Origin: Candidatus Poseidoniia archaeon
Lineage (GTDB): Archaea; Thermoplasmatota; Poseidoniia; MGIII; CG-Epi1
Assembly (NCBI GenBank): GCA_029936395.1
Contig: JAPYSW010000005.1
Coordinates: forward strand, 8,944 to 45,249
Direction of reading: 5' to 3'
DNA length: 36,306 nucleotides
The notes under the pieces: generated by a model
What the model was told of the DNA's origin: nothing
The model's input: the letters and a program-made list of their open reading frames with translations, nothing else
The model's database searches: none
Position numbers and translations under genes: made by a program
Shown: positions 26,079 to 34,249 of the stretch, in pieces
How positions within the stretch are numbered: position 1 is the stretch's first letter
How the letters are laid out: each line of letters starts with the position of its first letter

Positions 26079-26110
26079 GGATTAAGAGAGACTCAAAGCC
26101 TCTCTTATCC
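26079..26110 (-). terminator. Hairpin downstream of the 2384-aa surface protein gene
   Basis: GGATAAGAGAG (minus strand, 26110-26100) pairs with CTCTCTTAATCC (26090-26079) around a nine-base loop, eleven pairs with one bulged base. It begins about 19 bases after the stop of the giant gene. There is no long U tract after it, so it may protect or process the 3' end rather than terminate alone. The rest of the 26024-26128 gap shows nothing I can name. Confidence 0.45.
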
Positions 26111-26128
26111 TTCATTGACTTATTTCGT

Positions 26129-29100
26129 CTATTCTTCTTCTCTACGTAGAGATGCACCGATTGCTGCAACCATTGCTGCTACAGCCAAACCAATGATTCC
26201 TACTGCGAAAGATGGAGTAGATGCCTTGTTCTTGACGACGTTAATTTGACCAACTGCATCATTATCATCTTTTTGGTTAAGGTACTCGTCTTGAGCCTTA
26301 ATTCCGGCAAGCGTGTCTTCTTCTTCCGCTAGAGGATTGATTTCTGCATACATTTCAACTGTATCATAGTCTGAAACTGTTGTTCCTGGGATGAATACAT
26401 CGTCCCAAGTTGCTGTTGCAAATTCCCAAGTCTTATAGACGCCATCAGCTTCCAATACTGGCTTAGGAGCCATTACATCGATAGTTGTTGAAGCTACACG
26501 AGTCATACGATGAGTTCCTGTTGGAGTAGAGTATGCATCACCTGTAGGATCCATTACATAGAAGACAACCAATACATCAGATGCGTAGTTACCTTCATTC
26601 CATGCTTTGACTGTGATTTCTAAGGACTGCCCTTCGATTACACTTGCGCGGTCAAAGGTCATTTCACCAAGCACAAACTGTGAAGGTTTAATGAATAATG
26701 TTGCAGCTATAGGTTCTCTTAGAGATTCATCACCATACTGTCCATTGATTACAACATCGAACTTGCGGTTACCTGCTGGTTCACCAGATTCAGAATTATA
26801 ATCTGGAGCTACGAAACGGACTGTGACCATTGCTTCATCATCGGGATCCATTTCAAATTCATGAGTCCAAGTTCCATCTTCATTTTGTGATTTAGTAATA
26901 ACATCAAATGCTACACCATTCATCATAATATTGATGTCTATCTCGAAAGCTGGACCATCATATGCTTTACCTTGAGCATTCAAATCTGGAGTCATACTGA
27001 ATGAATTCGATACGGTTCCTATGTTCTTAACAAAGTAATCTATCTCAACTGCCAAACTTGGGAATATGTCATAAGTTAACGGCCAATCAGTATCCTTTGT
27101 CAAAAAGAATCCAGTATCAAGTGTTCGAATCACTTGAACTCCACCAATGTCTGCTGTACCTTCAACTCCGCGAGCACGGAAAACGAAAGAATATGCATTA
27201 TCATCGGATGGGTCATACGCAAGACTATTGTATCCTAGTTTCTTTGAATCTAAGGATATGTAGTATGGGTTCCAACCATTGGATGAATAAGCTAATGAAT
27301 CACCAACATCGCTGTGGTCAGTTCCATCAATTATTTTGAATCCGTTAGCAGACCATAGACCTAATGAATCTGAATCATCTAACGAGGATCCCTTCTTTTG
27401 TGCATATACGCTAATTGAACTGTCGTCTGACATATCAAAATTAGCCCAGAACACTAAGAATGATTCTTTAGACCATACTTCTACATAGTTTGTTCTAACC
27501 ATTTCATCTGCATCTTGACTGGAAACTACAGTAATTGAACCTTTCATCATTGGATGAAATTTACAATAATAACTGAAAGCACCAACTTCATTGAAAGTCA
27601 TTTCAAAACTTTCACCTGCAGCAATATCGAAAGAATCGAATTGTGAGTTCTCGTCAGTTACAGTATGAGTTACATCATCAGAATTAGTCCACTTGACTGT
27701 GGTTCCAAGCTGAACTGTTGGATCAGATGGAGTATATCCTACACCTGCTCCATCAATGCTTATATCCAAAGTATCAGTTGCAATACCTGTTTGATCCCAT
27801 GAAACGCTCATTGCGCCATCTCCGACATCGGAAGGTTCACTAACAGTAGCTGCCCAGTTTTCACCACCGGTTAGAACTGGATCGCCCATTGCTGCGCTCT
27901 TTCCTACTATCAACATGTGGCTTGCAACATTATTTGCCGCAAATAAATCAGCTAAATCAATTCCGTCTGAATCTGTTACTTTAACACCTGCGGTGTAAAC
28001 ACCTGCTGTGTCCATACCAGGATAAGTAAAGGTCATTACTGGAGAAGCTTCTCCGCCGTGTGTTATACTGCCTTCATAGTAAGCCATAGCCAAAGTACCT
28101 AGTGTCTGTTGTGAAGACCAAACTTCATTTCCTTCAATGTCATCAACAAATGCATATGCGTAAGCTGAAGATACTACTCCTGAAGGTCCTAAATCCCCTG
28201 CACCTTGATTCTTGAAGGAGGTTGTGAATGTTGATTCTTCACCTACTTCTAAAGTATAAGGACTTGAGTCAGAAGTCATAGCAAGGTCGAAACCAAGGCC
28301 ATAAATTCCTACATCATCTATTTCCCAAGATGAACCCCAGTTAGGGAATGCACTCCCTAATCGGAATCGGATTTGAATATTATCGAATCCATCTCCGGTG
28401 TATGCATCTAATCTACACTCAGTTGTTACAAAGGCACCACCTGAATCCATTGTAAAACCATCCAAACCACTTAGAGGATTTCCATAATATGCGTAGTTGT
28501 AAATAGTTCCGCGATACAATTCACCACCAGTTGGATTTAATCCAGACCAAGATTCTCCGGCATCTGTACTAATCTCAACTCTTGCACCATCATAGTAATA
28601 GTTACCATATGGATACTCGAAACCATAAAATGAATACTTATGACTGAATACTAATTTAGCTGAAGTAGCTTTGGAAAGATCGAAGACTGGTGAAATTAAA
28701 CTTGAGTCATCACCCGCATAAGGAACTCCATATGAATCCGTTCCAGCATCCCAAGTTGGTGATGTACTAGCTCCAGTTGTTGCTGAAGGCCTAAACAAGA
28801 AACTATCATCAGGTCCGCCATCTCTCTGAGCACTCCAACCAGATGAATACATCACTTTACTCTCATCATCAGGTTTCTTCTGAGTTGTTGTCTCATCTGC
28901 AGTAGTTCCTGCAACTAAAAACATAGTCTCTCTAGCTAACCCTAATGAATTATCACCTTCAAACTCATCGATACCAGATCCATGGTCTCCAATCCAGGTC
29001 TCAAAGATAATTTTGTATTGTCCTGGAACTTGGAAGTAATAATCAAGACCTACAGTTTGTGAAGCTCCGCTCATGAATTCACCAAGTGTTCCATCACCTG

Positions 29101-32100
29101 AAATTTCCCAAACCTGTTCTTTGGCTATAACGCCCATTCCAGTTCCTGTGAAACTCAATGAATCAATGTGCCAGTGTTCTCCATCTCCAGGCCATTGATA
29201 ACTGTACATACCTGTAACGAATTTGAGTCTGACATCATCCATTCCTGAATAAGCTGCCATATCAAAAGTAGAGGAAATATATTTATCTTTATCATCACCT
29301 GCTCCACCTGAAACTCCACTACAGTCACTACAGTGAACAAATCCTTTTTGACCATATAATGGATTGCCGTAACCTGCATAATTATACATTGTTCCAGGGT
29401 ATCCACCACTTGGTTCAATCATATCATATGTAGTTCCGCCATCGGTTGATATCTGTACTTGACCACCATTGTAGGATGTATATCCTGCATAATAATCGAA
29501 GTTATATCTGTGCTTTAATGTTAATAACAAATCAGATTCAGTACTAGAGAAATCCAAACTAGGAGTTACTACTTCAGTAGAACCTCCACCGTAATACATT
29601 TGGAATTCACTACCGTCTGAACCCCAAGAATTAGTTTCATCGCCATCACCTTCATCAGTATTCATAACGAAACCAGGATCTCCACCGTATGCTCCCCAGC
29701 TACCACATGAAGAGATGTTACAGTCATCACTAGTTGACCAACCTGCAGATACTGCTTCACCTTCGTTTGCATAAGACTCGAAATCATCTGAAGAGGCATA
29801 TGTTTCAATACCTAGAGGACCTAGCTGAAGTCTTACCTTTGTAGCTCCACTATCTTGATCCACTAAACCTGCATTGATTACATTGGTTTCTATTGTTACA
29901 GTTGAATCAACACCAAGTGGGTCTGGCAAATCAAATCCGTTGAGACCTACATTGTCGTTGTAAACTAATCCAGTAACTGCAAAATCATCAACACGCATGA
30001 AAGAATCATAGTAAACTTGGCTTGTTGGTATAGTACTCCAACCAGCTACAATTCGAACCTTTACAGCACTGTTACCACAATATTCATCTAAGTCAAATGT
30101 TGCCTTCTTGAATCCTTGTTGATATGGAGCATAAGAGAATCCTGTGGTTGAACCATACATGGAGTAACCTTTCTGGCCACGCAATGGATTGCTGTAATAT
30201 GCATAGTTGTAAATTGTTTGATATTGTTTCTCATTATCTGCATCTGGCGTTAGAACAGTCCATGTAGCTCCATTGTCTGGAGAAGCTTGAACTTGGTATC
30301 CATCATACGTATAATATCCATAATATGCAATATACATTTGTAATGAAGCTTCGACTGGAAGTGACAAATCCAGTGCTGGAGTTGCTGCGTAGTTATCAGC
30401 TGGAAGTGAAGTTTGATCATTTCTGTATCCACTGTCCATAGAATAACTACCTGCATAAGGGTCATCGTCAGCTACACCCCAAGAGTCGCCTGAACCATAT
30501 CTAATCTTACCATAAGACCAATCTGACCCATCTCCATCTTCAAAATTATCTGAGAAAATTACATACTTAACATCGCGGAATTGAACATCCCGATTATTAG
30601 TCATGTCTTGATCTAATCCGCCATTATTTTCAACTGAGATTAAAATTCCAACTTTAGCCCCTACTTTCAATCCTTCATCCATCGGTATGAATGGATTGGT
30701 TTCAAAGAAACTAACTGTAGTACTTGCTTTAAAGTCTAAAGAAGGAATCGTCTGTGTTTCGTCTGCATAAGTTACATCAGCAACCTTCAAAGTTACTGAA
30801 ACATCATCTAATCTGAAGAAGGAATCATAGTAATATGTATTATCATACGCATTATAACCTACAACCCATCGGAATTGAACTGCAGAATAACCTGCAAAAG
30901 AGGTTAAATCCAATGACTGAGTTTTCCATGGTGCTGTCTGTGTATTGTAAGTGTATGCACCATTTGTATTATAGTATGTCCATTGTTGTTTTGTAAAATC
31001 CGTTGGATTGTCATAATAATTGTACCCAGTTCCATAATATCCACCTTGACTAAAAGCTGTACTTGGAACGTAGTCCCAAGTTGCACCACCATCTATTGAA
31101 CTTTCCATTAATGCTCCTTCATACATGTAATAAAACTGATATGAAATCTTGAAAGTCATAGACATTCCTACTGCATCTGAGGTATCATATATTGGTGTTT
31201 TTAGCACTGCAAGACTTGCAGGGTTTGGTCCTAAAGTTTGTGAAGCAACCCAACTGTAATCTGAACCGCCAGTAGTTCCTTCATGGATGAATATCTTTTT
31301 ATCCCAATTTTGGAAACTGGAGTAAGAATATGCATAATTAGTTCCAACATATATATCACCAGAACTTGTTACAGCCATTGCACTTCTATATCCGTTAGTA
31401 GCATAAGAACTAAACAATGTCGCGACTGATCCACCGCTTGTTGATAGTCTCTTTACTCCACCATAATAACTGCTGTAGTAATATCCAGTAGTGTAAACAT
31501 AACCCTCTGATACCGTTACTGAACTGTGATATCTAGAATACATGTATGTTTGTGTATAATCTGTAGCTGAATAGTCTCCACTTCCGTCACGATGATATTC
31601 TCTTATTCTACCATTAAACTCTCTGTAAGCCAGATATAAATCTCCCGTATCTTGATCGACATCTATATCTTGTACGTAGTTATAAGCTGAAACTGCACTA
31701 GAATATGCGAAATCACCATTCTTAGTCAGAGTATCTGCATCTAAAATTATAACCTTTCGGTAAGATGAACTAGATGAAGTTTGTAAAGCAAATATTTCAC
31801 CATCATAATAAGTTAAAGCCGTTCCATATTTCACATTGGTAGAATTACAACCAGTAGGTTCTGAGGTATCAGACATAGCCCACTTACATACTTTAGTTGT
31901 AGCAGAATAAGTACCTGAAGTTCTTGCTAAAGTGTAATAATTTGTACCATCTTCAGTAACGTCAATTACCATATGTAAGTAAAGATGATATTCATCAATT
32001 ACATCAGTTACTGTACCAGTAGCTGTTGATATTTTCTTAACATTATCCCAACCAAAATTTGCAACTAAGACATCTGTACCATCATAATGTATTTTTTGAG

Positions 32101-33283
32101 GAACATCAAACAATCCACCTAATGTTCCAGATTTACGTCCGGATGACCAAGCACCATCATCGGTACCTTCATCTCCTTCGTTATGATTGCCTTTTCCATC
32201 ATTCAAAGCTTGTGTCCAAGCATCAGCACCTTGAATTGCTTCATGCGTAAATCCTTCAGGATCTGTTCGGTCATCAAAAGTATAGTCACTGGTTGCTTCT
32301 GCAATACTGAAAACTTTAGCCGTTACATCTATATCTGTTTCAGCTACTGGAGAACAATCTCCTGCTGTGTCACAGTTTACACCGTTGTTAGATACAGTTG
32401 CAGCTATTACATTACTCTTATCTAAAGAAATTGGATCTGGGACACTAGTTGATTTTAAGCGAATATCATTTCTTGCCGGAGGCGGTGCATAAAATTCTAC
32501 CGTTGATCCTCCATTATCATCAAGTGTATTGAAAGCAACAGGAGAATTTCGGTAAACATATTCTAAACCTGTTGAACTTCCACCCGGGGATCCTTGGATA
32601 CCTGTAGTAGCTTGTTCATTATCAGAACCGTAGCCACCATTAGTATCTTTGTAATTAACTGAAATTTTGTTTGAACCTTCATGTAATATAATTTGCCAAG
32701 TCAATGCGTCAGCTGCTGCTGCGCTAGGACATTGGTAAACTGAAGGGTACCAAGCACCTTGGTCTTGGTATTGAACAATGAATTCTCGGTTAGGAGTAGT
32801 TCCTATTGTATTGTAGTAAACACCTGCTGTTGGATTACTAGTTCTACAAAAACCACCATCAAACCAAGCTCCTGCCACTGCAGTATTACCTAATTGGGTA
32901 GCTGGAATGTGGTAAGAAGTCCATTGATTAGAAATTGCAACGCCTAGAGTAATATATCCATTATCTCCGCCGTTACCCCAAGAGGTAAATTCATTTTCAT
33001 ACATCTCGAAGGTAAAAGGAAGATCATATGGTCCTTGACCGCCATCAGTACTACTGCTCAACAAGGTTGTTGTACCAGCCGTACCAACTAATTCAGTCCA
33101 GGATGCATCTACTTCAGTTTCGCTGCTATCTTTAAAAGTATAACCGTAAGAATCGCTTCCGGTTCTTGCCGATGCCTCTGGAGCAAAGAGCACAAATGTG
33201 CTTCCTACCATTGACACGACGACCACGATAGCCATTAGCTTCGTAGCCCAATTTTGCTTGTTTACATTACTAGTTTCTTGCAT
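26129..33283 (-). CDS. Giant secreted surface protein with jelly-roll repeats and a blue-copper domain
   Basis: 2384 aa from the ATG at 33283. A signal peptide ends near residue 40 (hydrophobic LMAIVVVVSMVGSTFVLF, then EASA). In order: a nidogen-like beta domain (about 42-268), a CARDB-like stretch, a beta-propeller-like region rich in Tyr, Ser and Gly (about 385-678), four jelly-roll domains sharing an IYNYAYYGNPL-type signature, a plastocyanin-like domain (about 1850-1918) with His in DDVTHTV and Cys, His and Met in YYCKFHPMM, then CARDB-type domains. The end is STPSF, a hydrophobic helix and LRREEE, a variant sorting tail. The frame extends 44 codons upstream, but that part holds the leader hairpin and a Shine-Dalgarno site, so the ATG at 33283 is preferred. 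Probably an abundant surface protein; its function is unproven. Confidence 0.88.
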   Translation of the reverse strand: MQETSNVNKQNWATKLMAIVVVVSMVGSTFVLFAPEASARTGSDSYGYTFKDSSETEVDASWTELVGTAGTTTLLSSSTDGGQGPYDLPFTFEMYENEFTSWGNGGDNGYITLGVAISNQWTSYHIPATQLGNTAVAGAWFDGGFCRTSNPTAGVYYNTIGTTPNREFIVQYQDQGAWYPSVYQCPSAAAADALTWQIILHEGSNKISVNYKDTNGGYGSDNEQATTGIQGSPGGSSTGLEYVYRNSPVAFNTLDDNGGSTVEFYAPPPARNDIRLKSTSVPDPISLDKSNVIAATVSNNGVNCDTAGDCSPVAETDIDVTAKVFSIAEATSDYTFDDRTDPEGFTHEAIQGADAWTQALNDGKGNHNEGDEGTDDGAWSSGRKSGTLGGLFDVPQKIHYDGTDVLVANFGWDNVKKISTATGTVTDVIDEYHLYLHMVIDVTEDGTNYYTLARTSGTYSATTKVCKWAMSDTSEPTGCNSTNVKYGTALTYYDGEIFALQTSSSSSYRKVIILDADTLTKNGDFAYSSAVSAYNYVQDIDVDQDTGDLYLAYREFNGRIREYHRDGSGDYSATDYTQTYMYSRYHSSVTVSEGYVYTTGYYYSSYYGGVKRLSTSGGSVATLFSSYATNGYRSAMAVTSSGDIYVGTNYAYSYSSFQNWDKKIFIHEGTTGGSDYSWVASQTLGPNPASLAVLKTPIYDTSDAVGMSMTFKISYQFYYMYEGALMESSIDGGATWDYVPSTAFSQGGYYGTGYNYYDNPTDFTKQQWTYYNTNGAYTYNTQTAPWKTQSLDLTSFAGYSAVQFRWVVGYNAYDNTYYYDSFFRLDDVSVTLKVADVTYADETQTIPSLDFKASTTVSFFETNPFIPMDEGLKVGAKVGILISVENNGGLDQDMTNNRDVQFRDVKYVIFSDNFEDGDGSDWSYGKIRYGSGDSWGVADDDPYAGSYSMDSGYRNDQTSLPADNYAATPALDLSLPVEASLQMYIAYYGYYTYDGYQVQASPDNGATWTVLTPDADNEKQYQTIYNYAYYSNPLRGQKGYSMYGSTTGFSYAPYQQGFKKATFDLDEYCGNSAVKVRIVAGWSTIPTSQVYYDSFMRVDDFAVTGLVYNDNVGLNGFDLPDPLGVDSTVTIETNVINAGLVDQDSGATKVRLQLGPLGIETYASSDDFESYANEGEAVSAGWSTSDDCNISSCGSWGAYGGDPGFVMNTDEGDGDETNSWGSDGSEFQMYYGGGSTEVVTPSLDFSSTESDLLLTLKHRYNFDYYAGYTSYNGGQVQISTDGGTTYDMIEPSGGYPGTMYNYAGYGNPLYGQKGFVHCSDCSGVSGGAGDDKDKYISSTFDMAAYSGMDDVRLKFVTGMYSYQWPGDGEHWHIDSLSFTGTGMGVIAKEQVWEISGDGTLGEFMSGASQTVGLDYYFQVPGQYKIIFETWIGDHGSGIDEFEGDNSLGLARETMFLVAGTTADETTTQKKPDDESKVMYSSGWSAQRDGGPDDSFLFRPSATTGASTSPTWDAGTDSYGVPYAGDDSSLISPVFDLSKATSAKLVFSHKYSFYGFEYPYGNYYYDGARVEISTDAGESWSGLNPTGGELYRGTIYNYAYYGNPLSGLDGFTMDSGGAFVTTECRLDAYTGDGFDNIQIRFRLGSAFPNWGSSWEIDDVGIYGLGFDLAMTSDSSPYTLEVGEESTFTTSFKNQGAGDLGPSGVVSSAYAYAFVDDIEGNEVWSSQQTLGTLAMAYYEGSITHGGEASPVMTFTYPGMDTAGVYTAGVKVTDSDGIDLADLFAANNVASHMLIVGKSAAMGDPVLTGGENWAATVSEPSDVGDGAMSVSWDQTGIATDTLDISIDGAGVGYTPSDPTVQLGTTVKWTNSDDVTHTVTDENSQFDSFDIAAGESFEMTFNEVGAFSYYCKFHPMMKGSITVVSSQDADEMVRTNYVEVWSKESFLVFWANFDMSDDSSISVYAQKKGSSLDDSDSLGLWSANGFKIIDGTDHSDVGDSLAYSSNGWNPYYISLDSKKLGYNSLAYDPSDDNAYSFVFRARGVEGTADIGGVQVIRTLDTGFFLTKDTDWPLTYDIFPSLAVEIDYFVKNIGTVSNSFSMTPDLNAQGKAYDGPAFEIDINIMMNGVAFDVITKSQNEDGTWTHEFEMDPDDEAMVTVRFVAPDYNSESGEPAGNRKFDVVINGQYGDESLREPIAATLFIKPSQFVLGEMTFDRASVIEGQSLEITVKAWNEGNYASDVLVVFYVMDPTGDAYSTPTGTHRMTRVASTTIDVMAPKPVLEADGVYKTWEFATATWDDVFIPGTTVSDYDTVEMYAEINPLAEEEDTLAGIKAQDEYLNQKDDNDAVGQINVVKNKASTPSFAVGIIGLAVAAMVAAIGASLRREEE
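27530..27735 (-). other. Plastocyanin/amicyanin-like copper domain within the giant protein
   Basis: The segment begins near VGYTPSDPTVQLGTTVKWTN and holds DDVTHTVTDEN (first His ligand), then FDIAAGESFEMTFNEVGAFS, YYCKFHPMMKGSITVV (Cys, His and Met ligands in a Cys-x2-His-x2-Met loop, as in amicyanin). All four type-1 copper ligands are present, so copper binding and electron transfer are plausible. It is embedded in a surface protein rather than being free as usual. Confidence 0.82.
28290..31250 (-). repeat. Four jelly-roll repeats with a tyrosine-rich signature
   Basis: Four copies of a beta domain in the giant protein. Each has a (Y/G)GxxVEISTDGGxxW strand, then a signature YNYYDNP, IYNYAYYSNPLRGQKGY, MYNYAGYGNPLYGQKGF or IYNYAYYGNPLSGLDGF, and ends in a D(S/D)xxRxDDxxVTG-like strand. 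They resemble the MAM-like copies in the 2202-aa protein (GGNVQISTDNGENW, YEGWYIDNF) but have their own loop, so the two proteins share a fold and probably a history. Confidence 0.7.
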
Positions 33284-33290
33284 ATGTACA

Positions 33291-33297
33291 CACCTTG
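33291..33297 (-). promoter_or_regulatory. Shine-Dalgarno site for the 2384-aa protein
   Basis: CAAGGTG on the minus strand lies seven bases before the ATG at 33283 and contains AGGTG, complementary to the anti-SD end of archaeal 16S rRNA. It is one of few such sites in a window of mostly leaderless genes, and it decides for the downstream start. Confidence 0.55.
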
Positions 33298-33311
33298 GTT
33301 GAGTCCTTGTA

Positions 33312-33334
33312 TCAGTGGGCTTGCACCCATCTGA
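33312..33334 (-). promoter_or_regulatory. Hairpin in the 5' leader of the 2384-aa protein gene
   Basis: The minus strand reads TCAG-A-TGGG, loop TGCAAG, CCCA-C-TGA-type partner: TCAG pairs with CTGA and TGGG with CCCA, with one bulged A. The stem lies between the TATA box and the Shine-Dalgarno site. It may stabilise the message or control ribosome access. Confidence 0.4.
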
Positions 33335-33356
33335 AGGGTACCTACCATGACGCCAT

Positions 33357-33367
33357 TGTAATATAAA
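33357..33367 (-). promoter_or_regulatory. TATA box for the 2384-aa surface protein gene
   Basis: TTTATATTACA on the minus strand. Transcription starting about 25 bases later, near 33335-33340, gives a leader of roughly 50-55 bases before the ATG at 33283, unlike the leaderless genes around it. Confidence 0.5.
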
Positions 33368-33404
33368 GGTTAGTATTTTATTTTTTAAGAACGTATGAAC
33401 CTTC

Positions 33405-33411
33405 TTTAAAA
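33405..33411 (+). promoter_or_regulatory. TATA box for pdxT
   Basis: TTTAAAA lies 20-26 bases before the pdxT ATG at 33431, consistent with a leaderless message, back to back with the promoter of the giant protein gene. Confidence 0.45.
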
Positions 33412-33430
33412 CCAAGGTATTCGTCTATTA

Positions 33431-33967
33431 ATGGACATCGGTATTCTAGCCCTACAAGGTGCAGTTTCGGAACATAAAAGCTGTATAGAAAAAGCTGGGA
33501 TGAATGTTATAGAAGTTCGAACGCCTTCGGATTTACAAGGCTTATCTGGCTTGATTATGCCAGGTGGAGAATCTACCACTTTAAGGAACCTTTTGAAAAA
33601 TGCAGACTTATGGAAAGCAATTGATGAAAGTAATTTACCGATAATGGGTACTTGTGCTGGTGCCATTCTAATTGGAAAAGGCAAAGATGAAACCTTTAGT
33701 AAGATAAATATGGAAATTGATAGGAATTATTATGGAAGGCAGAAAGATTCATTTGAAAAAAATATTCTAATGGAAAATAAAGAAAAATTCAAAGGTATTT
33801 TTATCCGAGCGCCCGCAATTATATCAATAGGAGCCAAAACCAAACCAATTGCTTGGGTTGATGATAATATTGTTGGATGCATTGAAGGGAAAAATATGGC
33901 ATTGACTTTCCATCCTGAATTAACCAATGATTTAACATTCCATAAACTCTGGTTAAAGGAATTATAA
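33431..33967 (+). CDS. pdxT: Pyridoxal 5'-phosphate synthase glutaminase subunit
   Basis: 178-aa class I glutamine amidotransferase that supplies ammonia to PdxS for vitamin B6 (PLP) synthesis. Landmarks: GILALQGAVSEHKSCIEKAG, the PGGEST oxyanion loop, nucleophile Cys75 in GTCAGAI, and His161 and Glu163 in FHPELT. These match PdxT and not PurQ. No pdxS lies in the window, so the partner is encoded elsewhere. A 29-codon ORF begins in the last base of its stop codon. Confidence 0.94.
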   Translation: MDIGILALQGAVSEHKSCIEKAGMNVIEVRTPSDLQGLSGLIMPGGESTTLRNLLKNADLWKAIDESNLPIMGTCAGAILIGKGKDETFSKINMEIDRNYYGRQKDSFEKNILMENKEKFKGIFIRAPAIISIGAKTKPIAWVDDNIVGCIEGKNMALTFHPELTNDLTFHKLWLKEL

Positions 33968-34056
33968 TGAAATATCCAAAAGGACGAACTTCTATTGGAT
34001 TTGAAAAACATATTATTGAAGATGAAATAGTTGAAAGATGCGTTATTAAGCTGTGA
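33967..34056 (+). CDS. Possible 29-aa micro-protein coupled to pdxT
   Basis: The pdxT stop TAA overlaps an ATG (TAATG), the same coupling seen at purS-purL. The frame runs 29 codons to TGA at 34054-34056, giving a peptide starting MKYPKGRTSIGFEKHI and ending EIVERCVIKL, mixed charged and hydrophobic. It ends five bases before the tRNA-Leu CCA end. I know no family. It may be a real small protein or a chance frame in the pdxT trailer. Confidence 0.35.
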   Translation: MKYPKGRTSIGFEKHIIEDEIVERCVIKL

Positions 34057-34060
34057 AACA

Positions 34061-34147
34061 TGGTGCGGGGGGAGGGATTCGAACCCACGTACCACTAAGG
34101 ATCGGATTTTGAGCCCGACGCAATTGGCCAGACTATGCGACCCCCGC
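34061..34147 (-). tRNA. tRNA-Leu (anticodon CAA)
   Basis: Folds as a class II tRNA of 84 bases plus an encoded CCA (34061-34063). The acceptor stem is GCGGGGG with CCCCCGC and discriminator A. The anticodon arm is TCGGG, loop CTCAAAA, TCCGA, giving anticodon CAA, which reads TTG. A long variable arm (TCCTTAGTGGTAC) is as expected for Leu. The T loop is TTCGAAT. The T stem GTGGG with CCCTC has one U-U mismatch. No intron is seen. A TATA-like box lies 25-33 bases upstream. Confidence 0.93.
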
Positions 34148-34171
34148 ACTAATCTTTCCACCAAAGAAGCA

Positions 34172-34180
34172 CTATTTTAG
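34172..34180 (-). promoter_or_regulatory. TATA box for tRNA-Leu
   Basis: CTAAAATAG on the minus strand lies 25-33 bases before the first base of the tRNA, beside a GCGCGC run. It fits an archaeal tRNA promoter. The remainder of 34148-34249 holds nothing I can identify. Confidence 0.5.
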
Positions 34181-34249
34181 GCGCGCGGTTATTTGATTTT
34201 TAATGAACGTATATGGAGAAGCTTAGATCCAATACCAGTTACCTACTAA

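Noticed and set aside
31990-32430. Rightward ORFs opposite the 2384-aa protein gene, rich in His and Leu or Cys
   Set aside because: They are antisense shadows of a well-supported gene with a long continuous frame and clear domains.
33268-33348. A 26-codon upstream ORF in the leader of the 2384-aa protein gene
   Set aside because: Its ATG has no ribosome-binding site, it overlaps the real start out of frame, and the transcript probably begins downstream of or very near it. It could be regulatory but I cannot support it.
33284-33415. N-terminal extension of 44 residues on the 2384-aa protein
   Set aside because: The extension is basic and unlike a signal peptide. It spans the TATA box, leader hairpin and Shine-Dalgarno site, all of which point to the ATG at 33283.
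33431-33967. PurQ, the missing partner of PurS and PurL
   Set aside because: The glutaminase motifs (ALQGAVSEHK, PGGEST, GTCAGAI, HPELT) match PdxT, and the protein is shorter than PurQ.
34148-34249. A short rightward ORF near 34204 between tRNA-Leu and the agmatinase gene
   Set aside because: Only seven codons before a stop, with no promoter of its own.
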